From: Myxococcales bacterium
Lineage (GTDB): Bacteria; Myxococcota; Myxococcia; Myxococcales; Myxococcaceae
Length of the DNA stretch: 64,000 bases
Direction: 5' to 3'
Assembly: GCA_030681895.1 (NCBI GenBank)
Contig: JAUXRI010000304.1
Location: forward strand, 1 to 64,000
The notes under the pieces are model-generated. The model ran no database searches. It saw only the letters and a list, made by a program, of their open reading frames with translations, and was not told where the DNA came from. Positions 25,405 to 33,485 of this stretch are shown here, in pieces (within the stretch, counting starts at the first letter, position 1; every line of letters begins with the position of its first letter). The position numbers and the translations under genes are program-made.

Positions 25405-25718
25405 ACCAGGAGCAGTACAGGTCGGCGGGGAGCAGCAGGTGCAGCGACTCCTCGAGGCGTTGCAGGTCGTCACGCGCGGGCGCCTCTTCACGCACCTCGT
25501 CGCCCCACCAGAGAAACGTCATCACGTCGAGCGAGTGACGAGCCGATGAAGAGCTGCGCGCGAACGAGCATGGCGCGATGGCCTCACGGACGTCGACGAG
25601 TCACCGAGGCAGCCGCGTTCACGGAGCCGGGCAGCTGACTGTGTGAAAACCACCTTTCATCACCACCCGACGGCGCGCGCCGGTGCGCATCACCAACCTC
25701 CTTGATATCAAACCATCC
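25405..25718. other. intergenic stretch with possible gene remnant
   Basis: A 314-bp gap without an intact gene. On the minus strand a frame beginning at about 25525 reads MMTFLWWGDEVREEAPARDD, then LQRLEESLHLLLPADLY. That looks like real protein for ~40 residues before it runs antisense into the Cys-rich gene and loses protein character. It is probably a 5' gene fragment. The right part (25640-25718) is AT-richer and holds the palindrome annotated separately. Confidence 0.35.
25702..25711 (+). promoter_or_regulatory. palindrome TTGATATCAA overlapping a -10-like element
   Basis: TTGATATCAA is a perfect 10-bp palindrome, rare in DNA this GC-rich. Its right part, TATCAA, is 7 nt before the ATG at 25719 and could serve as a -10 element. 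That would let a regulator bound to the palindrome block or shape the promoter. Whether a protein binds it is inference. Confidence 0.4.
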
Positions 25719-26963
25719 ATGCCACGCCGCCTCTCCGCGCGAGTCTTGCAGGCCGTCATCGTCCTCACGCTGGCCTCATGTCGCCCCCCCGGGCTCGTCG
25801 ACAGCGACGGCGACGGTCTGCGCGACGCGGTCGAGGCTGAGCCGACGTCCCTCAGCGACCCACACCGCTTCGACTCCGACGGCGACGGGCTCCACGACGG
25901 CCTCGAGGTGACTCGACACACCAACCCCGCCGACGCCGACACCGACGGCGACGCGTTGACCGACGGCCGGGAAGACGCCAACCAGAACGGCCTCGTCGAC
26001 ACCGGAGAGACCGACCCCCGCCGCGCAGACTCCGACGCCGACGGGCTGAACGACGGCGTCGAAGACTCGAACTTGAACGGCCTCGTCGACCGCGGCGAGA
26101 CGGACCCGAACCTGCGTGACTCCGATGCCGACGGCCTGGGGGACGGCCTCGAGGACTCGAACCAGAACGGTCGGAACGACGTCGGCGAGACGAACCCGCG
26201 GCTGGCTGACTCCGACGGCGACCTCGTCGACGACGGAGTCGAAGACGTGAACCAGAACGGCCGTCAAGACGGACGCGAGTCGTCGCCGCTCGTGGCTGAC
26301 CTCTCGCCGACCCACACCAACGACGTGCTCGGCGTGCCAGAGCCGCTGTTGACCGATTGGGTTCGCGCGCTGGGAGCCCGTGCCGGAGAGCTCGAGGTCA
26401 ACACGCTCGCCACCATCGACGGCCAGGGGGACTGGGAGCTGGCTCCCGAGATCGAGTGGGTGCCGGTCAATGGCGTCGGCCTCGAGGGTGAGCTCGTCGT
26501 CACTCACGCCGGGCTGGCTGCGGTGAAGTTGGCCGCGCAGTTCACGCTCGTCGCCGATGCCGCGCGCGGGCTCGGCCATGGCGTTCAGCTCATCGGCAAG
26601 TGGACCCCGCAGACGCCGGCGACACTCGTGGCCATGCACCTCTTCCAACAGCGGCTGTCGGAGCAGCTCTCCCTCGGCCTGATGACGGGCGCGGAGCTGG
26701 CGTGGAGCCCGGTGGAGCTGAAGTCGGCGTTCCTCGCGCACCCGACGTTCTCGATTCGGCTGCACCCGCGGGTCGCGCTGGTGACCGAGCTGAACACGCG
26801 GTTCGCCGACGGGCGCGTCGACCTGGCGCTGGTGCCCCACGTGCGCGTCGACGTGCCGCACCTCGGCAGCGCGCAGCTCGGCGCCGGGGCGACGATTCAG
26901 CTCAGCGCTGGCCCGCCGGCGGCCGGGCTGGTGGTCGCGGCGCGCGTCACGTGGGAACGATGA
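25719..26963 (+). CDS. TSP3-repeat lipoprotein with barrel-like C terminus
   Basis: A 414-residue lipoprotein (signal ends LTLASC, Cys21). Residues ~27-190 are thrombospondin-type-3/calcium-binding DxDxDG repeats. The last four form exact 30-residue units (71-100, 101-130, 131-160, 161-190), each with a D.D.DG...DG.ED.NQNG...GE pattern; calcium binding is expected. From ~200 the sequence becomes amphipathic beta (VKLAAQFTLVADAARG, LSLGLMTGAELAWSPVEL, RVALVTELNTRFADGRVD, AGLVVAARVTWER), like an outer-membrane barrel. I chose ATG 25719 because it places the signal peptide first; a GTG at 25683 is in frame but adds non-signal residues. Confidence 0.85.
   Translation: MPRRLSARVLQAVIVLTLASCRPPGLVDSDGDGLRDAVEAEPTSLSDPHRFDSDGDGLHDGLEVTRHTNPADADTDGDALTDGREDANQNGLVDTGETDPRRADSDADGLNDGVEDSNLNGLVDRGETDPNLRDSDADGLGDGLEDSNQNGRNDVGETNPRLADSDGDLVDDGVEDVNQNGRQDGRESSPLVADLSPTHTNDVLGVPEPLLTDWVRALGARAGELEVNTLATIDGQGDWELAPEIEWVPVNGVGLEGELVVTHAGLAAVKLAAQFTLVADAARGLGHGVQLIGKWTPQTPATLVAMHLFQQRLSEQLSLGLMTGAELAWSPVELKSAFLAHPTFSIRLHPRVALVTELNTRFADGRVDLALVPHVRVDVPHLGSAQLGAGATIQLSAGPPAAGLVVAARVTWER
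25929..26288 (+). repeat. four 90-bp in-frame tandem repeats
   Basis: Four consecutive 90-bp units encode 30-residue TSP3-like modules with constant length and shared DSDADGL..G.ED.NQNG and GET(D/N)P elements. The DNA copies are similar but not identical. The strict 30-residue register suggests expansion of a single module. Confidence 0.8.
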
Positions 26964-27012
26964 GCCGCGCCGAAGGCTTCACGACCTGGCGCGACGGGAG
27001 CAGACTCGCCCG

Positions 27013-28257
27013 GTGAATGACGCTCGCGGCGGCCCTCGCCTGGGGCTGCGTCTGTTGCTCGTGGGACTGGCCCTGGTCCCCGTGGGCCTGCTCGGTGGCC
27101 TCGTGGTGTCAGCCGAGCTGCGCGCGAAACGACTGGCCGAGACGCTGGTCGCCGAGGCCGTGGCGCAGGCTGCCTTCTCTCGCGAACGAACGCCTGCGCG
27201 TGGAGCGGAAGCCGGCTCACTCACCGACTGCCTCGCCCGCGCGCTCGACGCCGCGCCCGACGTCAGCCGCGACGCACCGTGGCTCTCGGCGCAGGTCCTC
27301 GCGGTCCGTGCAGGCAAGGCCCCGCTCGAGTCGTTGCCCTCCAGCGCGCTCGAGGCGTTGACGAAGCACGACCCGTGGCTCCGCGCGACGCTCGCGTGCA
27401 CGCACCTGACGACGATGACGCCAATCGCCGGGCTCGGCCCGCTCGCGGAGCCGCTCCATGCGAGACGACAAGCGCTCCCGAGGCTGCAGGAGGCGACCGC
27501 GGCGCTCGCGCCCCTCCGCGTGAGGCTGCTGGTGGAGCATGGACAGTTTCGCGAGGCGCTCGAGGTCTGCAGCGACGGGCTCGCGCTGGTGGGCGACCTG
27601 CTGTGGCTCGAGGGGCCCGAGGCGTCGCTCGGCGCCCTCGGCCAATCGACCGGGCTCGTGCAGCCGTGCGCAGACGCCGTGTGGAAGACGACCGACGAGG
27701 CGCTGGTGAAGGCCTTCGTCACGACACTCGAGCAGGTCGGCCGCAACGCACCGCCCTACGCTCGCGTCGTTCAGCTCGAGCGCGTCGCACAAGAGGTGCG
27801 CATGTTCGGGGCCTTCTTCACCGCCGACCAGACCGCCCGGCTGCCGGTTGGTGCGCGCTCGATGGTGAGCTCGTACGCGCCCTCGAGGTTGGTGCGCGTC
27901 GGCCTCGCGAACTGGTGGTCGTCGTGTGACCGCGCGTTCCTCGGCGTCATCGCCGCCGCCGACCTCCCCGAGCCCGCGCGCACCCGGGCCATTCTCACGG
28001 CGCAGCGCGACTTCGAGTCACGCTGGTTGTCGCTGGTGCGCGTGCCGCCGCTCGACGTGCGCTACCAGATGTACGCCGAGAGCCACGAGGCGCTCCCGAT
28101 GTCGCTCGAGGTGCTGCTCGTCACGGCGAGCTTGAGAACGTCGGCGGCGCCACCGGCCCGCTTCATCGACGTGAAGCCGACGAGCACTCGAGGCTTCGAG
28201 CTCTCACCGAAGACCGCGGAGTGGCGGCCGCTCGTCGTGTCACTGCCCGCGCGCTGA
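27013..28257 (+). CDS. membrane-anchored helical protein, unknown function
   Basis: A 414-residue protein starting at GTG 27013. Residues ~11-33 (LGLRLLLVGLALVPVGLLGG) form one membrane helix with a positively charged flank (GLVVSAELRAKR), so the bulk is probably periplasmic. The rest is Ala/Leu/Arg-rich and helical, with scattered cysteines. No enzyme motif is visible. It lies 49 bp after the TSP3 lipoprotein gene in the same direction and may be co-transcribed with it. It ends in a hairpin shared with the convergent DUF1501 gene. Confidence 0.75.
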   Translation: MNDARGGPRLGLRLLLVGLALVPVGLLGGLVVSAELRAKRLAETLVAEAVAQAAFSRERTPARGAEAGSLTDCLARALDAAPDVSRDAPWLSAQVLAVRAGKAPLESLPSSALEALTKHDPWLRATLACTHLTTMTPIAGLGPLAEPLHARRQALPRLQEATAALAPLRVRLLVEHGQFREALEVCSDGLALVGDLLWLEGPEASLGALGQSTGLVQPCADAVWKTTDEALVKAFVTTLEQVGRNAPPYARVVQLERVAQEVRMFGAFFTADQTARLPVGARSMVSSYAPSRLVRVGLANWWSSCDRAFLGVIAAADLPEPARTRAILTAQRDFESRWLSLVRVPPLDVRYQMYAESHEALPMSLEVLLVTASLRTSAAPPARFIDVKPTSTRGFELSPKTAEWRPLVVSLPAR

Positions 28258-28276
28258 CGGCTTCAGACGAGCGCGC
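28249..28276. terminator. candidate bidirectional terminator
   Basis: GCGCGCT (28249-28255) pairs exactly with AGCGCGC (28270-28276) around a 14-nt loop. The arms contain the last codons of two convergent genes and the loop spans both stop regions. There is no T-run. The position between convergent 3' ends 5 bp apart supports a shared termination or mRNA 3'-end role. Confidence 0.45.
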
Positions 28277-29471
28277 TGTGCGGGTTGACGCCCCACGGCG
28301 TTCGAGGCGCGCGCGCGGCGGCGGTGAGGTACGCCCAGAGCCCCGGGTAGCCTGGCGTTCCCGTCGCGAGGCGGTAACCGGCGTTGGTGCCCGGGTCGAA
28401 GCGTCCTGTCGTGCCCTGCCGAACGTGTTTGCCGAAGACGGTCGCGCTGGTGCCGTTGGCGTGCTCCGAGCTGGTGGGCGTGTGGCCGCCGATGCGCGCG
28501 AAATCTCCCCAGAGCAGCGTGACGACGTTGCGGCCCTGCATTGCCAGCGTGCGCTCGAGGAACACCTTGAGCGACGGCAGCAGACCCACTCGCATCATCT
28601 CGCGTGACACGTCGCCCGTGCCGTCACCATGCGTGTCCCAGTTGTGCGACTCGGCGCCGAGCTTCACGCCGTTGCTGGTGATGCACACCACGTCGGCGCC
28701 GGCCTTGATCATCAACTCCGCGCCCGCGAGGTGCGACGTGAAGGACGTCGCGGAAGTGTTGGACGGGGCGATGCCATACGCGCCGGCGATCTCGAGCCAG
28801 TCGATGCCCGGCGGCAACGGCTGCTTCAGCGCGTTGACGAGCCCGTGCGTGCCATCCCACGTCTTCTTCAGCGCGTTGGGACTGTGCTGGTACCGGGTGG
28901 CGCCATAGGCCAGCGAGGCCTCGAGCGCGCGCGCCATCTGGGAGCGGCCCGGGCCAGTGGACTGGTTCGAGACGAGTGAAATCGCGGCGCCGAGGTCGGG
29001 CACCGCCGTCATGGGCACGCCGTTGACCGACCGGTGCGGAGCGCCTCGCGCAGGCGCTTGCCCGAAGTGCACGCACCGGAAGGGCGCCGTACCGCCGAGC
29101 GCATCAGCCAACATGAGCGGCACGCTGCGCCCCTGGTCGAACCACGCGTACTGGAGCGCGAAGTCGTGGCCTGACGCACGGTGCGCCACGCCGACCGTCG
29201 ACATCTTCTGCAGCACTGAGCCGGGGAGCGTGCCCATGGTCGAGGCGTCGACCACCACACCGTTGCCGACGTCGCGCACATTGCTCGCGCCACAGCCGTA
29301 GAGGTTCCGCGCGACGTAGCCGTCGGCCGCCGAGAAGAACGCGTTGTACCCACCATCGAGGTACACGAGGACGATGGTGGGCTTCTCCGCCGGCTCCTCG
29401 GCGCGCGCGGTCGACGAGGCCAGCAGCGCCCCGGCTCCACCTTGCAACAGCTGTCGTCTCGAGAAGGACAT
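28263..29471 (-). CDS. DUF1501-type Tat-exported protein
   Basis: A 402-residue protein with a twin-arginine signal (MSFSRRQLLQGGAGALLASS). The mature part has features of the DUF1501 (sulfatase/alkaline-phosphatase-superfamily-like) family: IVLVYLDGGYNAFF near the start, HASGHDF-like and SHNWDTHGDG segments, and a late VTLLWGDFARIGGH. In many bacteria such proteins are encoded beside DUF1592/PSD-type haem proteins, and the role is unknown. It is the last gene of a three-gene operon (31148-28263), 13 bp after the lipoprotein gene. Compare the DUF1552 gene at 40649-42160, which holds the equivalent position in the second module. Confidence 0.82.
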   Translation of the reverse strand: MSFSRRQLLQGGAGALLASSTARAEEPAEKPTIVLVYLDGGYNAFFSAADGYVARNLYGCGASNVRDVGNGVVVDASTMGTLPGSVLQKMSTVGVAHRASGHDFALQYAWFDQGRSVPLMLADALGGTAPFRCVHFGQAPARGAPHRSVNGVPMTAVPDLGAAISLVSNQSTGPGRSQMARALEASLAYGATRYQHSPNALKKTWDGTHGLVNALKQPLPPGIDWLEIAGAYGIAPSNTSATSFTSHLAGAELMIKAGADVVCITSNGVKLGAESHNWDTHGDGTGDVSREMMRVGLLPSLKVFLERTLAMQGRNVVTLLWGDFARIGGHTPTSSEHANGTSATVFGKHVRQGTTGRFDPGTNAGYRLATGTPGYPGLWAYLTAAARAPRTPWGVNPHSALV

Positions 29472-29484
29472 CGAAGGCTCCGCG

Positions 29485-30228
29485 TCAGTTGGCCAGGAAG
29501 TTGGGCGACGCGAAGACCGACGCGCACACCAGCGCCCAGCGCCTCTTCACGTCGGGCTCGTCGAGCGTCATCGCGAGGTCGACACACGGCGCGAGCTCGG
29601 TGGCGGTGGCCGGGCGCAGCCACGCGGCGCGCATCGTTCGCGAGCAGAACGCCTCGGCCCGCTGCGGAGTCGGCGCGAACGCCGTGTGCTCGTACCAGCC
29701 GGTCTTGAGCGTCGCGGTGGTGGTGCCGAAGGCGCGGGTGCACGCGGTGAACGCGTACTGGAAGGTGACGTAGACGGCGAAGGCGCCGACCTCGCTCTCC
29801 TCGTACCAGCTCGATGGCACGGCACCGAAGGCAGCGCCCACGCCGGGGTTGGTGAGCTCGGGATCGTTCATCGAGGTGGTGCCGAGAGAGCGCGCGATCT
29901 CGGTGATGACGCTCCAGTTGTTGCTGTTCGGATCTTTCGTGCTGCGAAACGGCCGGTGGTTGTCGACGAGCGGCGCGACGTCGGGCCGGCCAGCTTCGAG
30001 CACCTCGCCAGCGAGGCCACGGTAGCCACGGCCCGAGGGCGCGCTGGTGCAGGCTGCGGCCGACGGCAGCGCGGGAATGGGTCGCGACACCTGCGGAACG
30101 ACAGCGCCCGGCTCGGAGTTCGTCTCCGACGTCGTCCCCGTCTGGGTGACGTCGGCCGGCCCCACGACCGTGATGGTGCCCTCGCAGCCGAGGACGAGCA
30201 GCGCCGTGAACATCGTCGCGCCTCTCAT
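29485..30228 (-). CDS. lipoprotein ending in a DUF1595-like segment
   Basis: A 247-residue lipoprotein (MRGATMFTALLVLGCEGTI). The ATG at 30228 overlaps the preceding stop by 4 nt; an internal ATG at 30213 is also possible. The last ~60 residues (AEAFCSRTMRAAWLRPATAT, then VCASVFASPNFLAN) match by eye the RAFRRP...SP.FL pattern of DUF1595 in DUF1592-type proteins, but the chain ends exactly where DUF1592 should start. The lipobox context GCEGTI is the same as in the complete DUF1592 protein at 42157-43866. It looks like the N-terminal part of a split DUF1592 system. Confidence 0.72.
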   Translation of the reverse strand: MRGATMFTALLVLGCEGTITVVGPADVTQTGTTSETNSEPGAVVPQVSRPIPALPSAAACTSAPSGRGYRGLAGEVLEAGRPDVAPLVDNHRPFRSTKDPNSNNWSVITEIARSLGTTSMNDPELTNPGVGAAFGAVPSSWYEESEVGAFAVYVTFQYAFTACTRAFGTTTATLKTGWYEHTAFAPTPQRAEAFCSRTMRAAWLRPATATELAPCVDLAMTLDEPDVKRRWALVCASVFASPNFLAN

Positions 30229-31148
30229 GGCACCGCCTCGCAGTACTGCGGATCCTCGAGGTACGAGGCGAGCGCGTCTTGCATCATGCCGGTGCGCGCG
30301 AAGGCATCGACGCAGCGGTCGAACATCGGCGCCTCACACGCCGACTCCGCGCGCCCGGAGACGAACTCGAAGGCGAGCCGGCAGGTGCGGAACAGGAACG
30401 CGTCGCTCGCGGTGAGGACCTGGATGAGGTGCTCGTGGTCGCGCACCTGCACGCCGTTGAAGAGTGTCTGCGGAGTGACGGGCACCTTCTCGGCTCTCGC
30501 GCCGCCGCCCATGCCGACCTTCCTCGGCAGCAACCGCGCGACGAGGTCGAGCCCGTACGGTGAGTCGAAGTGGCAGCCCCGGCACTCCGCGCGCTCACGG
30601 CCCGTCGCGGTGGCGTCGCCTTCTCCATTCTGCGGCGAGGGGATGAGCTTGAACCCCACGACGTTCTGCATCGTCCGGTAGCCCGCCGCGAGCATCAGCC
30701 CGTCGGGCGCGTTGCCAAGGTAGCGCTTCTGCCAGCCGAGGCTCCCGAAGTAGCCGAGCGCGGGCAGGGTCGCGTCTTCGGTGATCTGGTTGTTGGTGTG
30801 GTTGATCTTGTAGCGGCCGACGAAGAGCTCCTTCCACGGCTTCTTGTTGGTGAGGATGAAGCGGACCGCTGCGGGAACGCCCTCCTCCGCGAGGTTCGCG
30901 CCGGGCTGACTGTTGAAGCGAGAGTTGATGAAGCCGGCGAAGGTGGTGATGGCGTCGCGCGACTCGAGCCACGTGCGCACCCGGGCCTGTGGCGTCGCGC
31001 CAGCCAGTGACGTCAGGCTCGCCCGGTAGCCCACGCCCAGAGTCTGGCTGATGCGGCGTGTGCAGCGCTGGGCGGCCTCGTCAGGAGCCTGCGCCAGGGC
31101 GGCGGTCGCGAGCAGGTTCACCAGCAGCGTCCGCCTGAGTGCGTCCAT
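30225..31148 (-). CDS. exported single-haem protein, DUF1588/DUF1585-like
   Basis: A 307-residue protein with a Sec signal (MDALRRTLLVNLLATAALAQA) and one c-type haem motif, C-x2-C-H, in AECRGCHFDSPYG. The segment around the haem and the C-terminal region (LIQVLTASDAFLFRTC, LAFEFVSGRAESACEAP, SYLEDPQYCE) fit the DUF1588 and DUF1585 domains that form the back half of DUF1592 proteins. The N-terminal ~150 residues match nothing I recognise. First gene of the operon; its stop overlaps the next ATG. It probably works with the lipoprotein and the DUF1501 protein outside the inner membrane. Confidence 0.75.
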   Translation of the reverse strand: MDALRRTLLVNLLATAALAQAPDEAAQRCTRRISQTLGVGYRASLTSLAGATPQARVRTWLESRDAITTFAGFINSRFNSQPGANLAEEGVPAAVRFILTNKKPWKELFVGRYKINHTNNQITEDATLPALGYFGSLGWQKRYLGNAPDGLMLAAGYRTMQNVVGFKLIPSPQNGEGDATATGRERAECRGCHFDSPYGLDLVARLLPRKVGMGGGARAEKVPVTPQTLFNGVQVRDHEHLIQVLTASDAFLFRTCRLAFEFVSGRAESACEAPMFDRCVDAFARTGMMQDALASYLEDPQYCEAVP

Positions 31149-31395
31149 CTCACAGCAATGCCGCGACCGTGTCGGAGGCTTCCCGCCATCGCTCGCAAAC
31201 CGACAGGTGCCCGGAACTGCAGCGCGTGGTGCCGACGGCTCGACTTGTCCGGGAGGCAGACGGCCCGCCGGTCATCAAGCAGACGCCGACGGGAGCGCCT
31301 CGGGACGCTTCGTCGGTTCGGCGTCTCGAGGAAGGCCGTCTCGAGAGCGCAGTGAAACCGGTACCGCTCGAATGCGATGGGTGAAGCGACCGCCT

Positions 31396-31426
31396 GCAGC
31401 TCCGGCCTGCGCTGCGCCGGAGCTGC
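31396..31426 (-). terminator. candidate terminator hairpin after the SPFH gene
   Basis: GCAGCTCCGGC (31396-31406) and GCCGGAGCTGC (31416-31426) form a perfect 11-bp stem with a 9-nt loop, 11 nt beyond the stop of the minus-strand SPFH gene. No T-run follows. It is the strongest hairpin seen in the window. The rest of the gap up to 31149 shows nothing I recognise beyond space for the haem-protein operon promoter. Confidence 0.6.
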
Positions 31427-31437
31427 CTGGCTTCTCG

Positions 31438-33309
31438 TCAGACGCCGTTCAGCTTCACGGCCTGCGCGCCATTCTTCGGAACGTCTGCGCGCGGCGTCAT
31501 CTGCGCCTTGAGCAGCGTACTCACCAACGCCTGCGCGAGCCCGCCCTCTCCACCGACCGCGATGTCGGGCACCAGCTTCACGTGGTGCTCGCCCAGCACC
31601 GAGGCCAACTGCACCGACACGTACGCCTCGCTGCCCATCGCCGCGACGCCTTCGCGGTACGCATCGGCCCTCGCCAGGCCAGTCGCCCTGGTGGCGTGCG
31701 CTTCGGCATCGCCCGAGAGCTTCGTGCCCTCGGCCTGCGCGGTGGCCTTGAACCGCATCGACTGCGCCTCGGCTTCAGCGGCCAGCTTCACCCGCGCCGC
31801 GTCACCTCGCGCCGTCTCTTCCATCGCCAGCGCGTTCTTCTGGCTGATGGCCACCATCTGCTCGCTGCGCACCACCTCGGCCTGCATGTTGGCGATCGAG
31901 GTCTCACGCTCGAGCATCTGCCGACGCACCTGCGCCTCACGCTGAACTTCGTACGTGCGCTGCAGCTCCTCGGCGATCTTCCGGTCGGTCTGCGTCTTCA
32001 TCAGCTCGCCCGGCGGCACGATGTCGCCGATGAGCGTGTCGATGCACTCGATGTCGTACGCCGCGATGGCCTCCTTGATGGCCGCGAACGCTTCACGCTG
32101 GCGCTCACTGCGCGCCGAGAGGAACTCGAGCACCGAGACCTGCTGTGCCGAGTTGCGGAAGTAGTTGGCCACGGTGGGCTGCAAGACGTGGTCGACCAGG
32201 TTCTGCATCGAGCCGACCCGCGAGATGACCCGCGGCGCCTGACGCATACCGATGTGGATGATCTGCGACACGTCGAGCGTGAAGCTGAACCCGTCCTTCG
32301 AGCGAACCGTGATGGGCCCCAGCTTCGCGTCGTACTGGTGCTGCTCGATGCGGCTGGACCAGTTGAGGACGATGTTGGTCGTCGGCACGAGCTCGACCTT
32401 CATCACCCGCGTGTTGATGGCGTGACGCCCCGGCAGCAGCGCGTCGACCCACACGCCCTTCCGGCCGCGCTCGACCAGGTCACCGTGGGTGAAGTCTTCA
32501 CCCGAGAGATCGACGTGCTCCTTGCCGACGAAGCTGACCACCACGCCGACGAAGCCGATGGGAATCTCGGTCATCGGGACCAACTGCACGTTCACGAACC
32601 AGGGGTTCAGGTTCCACGAGCCGGCCAGCAGCACCTGCTCCTGCAGACCACGCCCACCGCCGGCATCGATGAACGCCTGCCCGCGCTGGAAGTTGTCGTG
32701 GTTCTCGACCACCGTCGCGGCGAGGTCGCCCGTCGCGATGGGCCGGCCGTCGAGCGAAGTGACGATGCCGACCTTGTCGTTCGGCACCGAGAACACGCGC
32801 AGCTGATCAGTGTCCATGTCGAACTGCTCGGCGTTGCGTGACGTGACGATCTGGAACAGGGCCGGGTTGATCCGGTAGCTGCCTGCGCGCAGGAACCCCA
32901 GCTGACGGCCACGCTCGCCACCGTTCGACAGGAAGGCGCGCGCGTTCTGGAAGTCTTCACACTCGACCTCGTGCCCGAGAATGTTTTCGGCAGGCGTGGC
33001 TTCGCCGTCGGCGGCCACCACCAACCCAATCTCACCGGGCGCGATGATGACCATCGGCACGCGCACCACCTGATAGCGGAAGCGCCACAGGCCCAGGTGC
33101 CAGCCCGGCGGCAGCAGGTCGGCCTGGTAGCCGGCCTCTCCCTCGAGCGCGATGAGACGACCTGGAGGCATCGAACGGCCAAAGCGCCGCACCACGAGGC
33201 CTGATTCGTGCGCACGAATGACGTGCAGCCCCGAGAGGAAGACGACGACCGCGAACATCAGCGCCGCGAGCACGGCCCAGGTCGCGGGGTGAAACAGAAG
33301 GTCCAACAT
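31438..33309 (-). CDS. SPFH-domain (flotillin/band-7-like) membrane protein
   Basis: A 623-residue protein with an N-terminal membrane helix (TWAVLAALMFAVVVFLSGLH) and a long SPFH/band-7 region. Segments such as VKVELVPTTNIVLNW, LPGRHAINTRVMKV and ISRVGSMQNLVDHVLQPTVA are typical of prohibitin/flotillin/stomatin proteins. Residues ~440-545 form an Ala/Glu/Arg-rich coiled coil (AEELQRTYEVQREAQVRRQM). The start at 33309 has a GGGAG ribosome-binding site; a longer frame exists upstream without support. Such proteins organise membrane microdomains or hold proteases. It is divergent from a sigma-54 activator gene 176 bp away. Confidence 0.88.
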   Translation of the reverse strand: MLDLLFHPATWAVLAALMFAVVVFLSGLHVIRAHESGLVVRRFGRSMPPGRLIALEGEAGYQADLLPPGWHLGLWRFRYQVVRVPMVIIAPGEIGLVVAADGEATPAENILGHEVECEDFQNARAFLSNGGERGRQLGFLRAGSYRINPALFQIVTSRNAEQFDMDTDQLRVFSVPNDKVGIVTSLDGRPIATGDLAATVVENHDNFQRGQAFIDAGGGRGLQEQVLLAGSWNLNPWFVNVQLVPMTEIPIGFVGVVVSFVGKEHVDLSGEDFTHGDLVERGRKGVWVDALLPGRHAINTRVMKVELVPTTNIVLNWSSRIEQHQYDAKLGPITVRSKDGFSFTLDVSQIIHIGMRQAPRVISRVGSMQNLVDHVLQPTVANYFRNSAQQVSVLEFLSARSERQREAFAAIKEAIAAYDIECIDTLIGDIVPPGELMKTQTDRKIAEELQRTYEVQREAQVRRQMLERETSIANMQAEVVRSEQMVAISQKNALAMEETARGDAARVKLAAEAEAQSMRFKATAQAEGTKLSGDAEAHATRATGLARADAYREGVAAMGSEAYVSVQLASVLGEHHVKLVPDIAVGGEGGLAQALVSTLLKAQMTPRADVPKNGAQAVKLNGV

Positions 33310-33485
33310 GACGAACTCCCGATGCTGTCGTGGCGAGCGCGAGGAAGCCGCCCGCATGACGTGCTGCAAACGCCACGACGGTGCTCAGTGCAGCGCGCAG
33401 GCCACCGACCAACCCCTCGGGAGCAGGCACCGTCGCTCCGGTCGACACGATTCACTTCACGGAGGCCACGTGTTTGAATCATGCG

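Noticed and set aside
23704-25491. A 595-codon minus-strand frame opposite the Cys-rich lipoprotein
   Set aside because: It mirrors the repeats of the real gene, has no start context and encodes an Ala/Arg/Thr-rich chain without a fold-like pattern.
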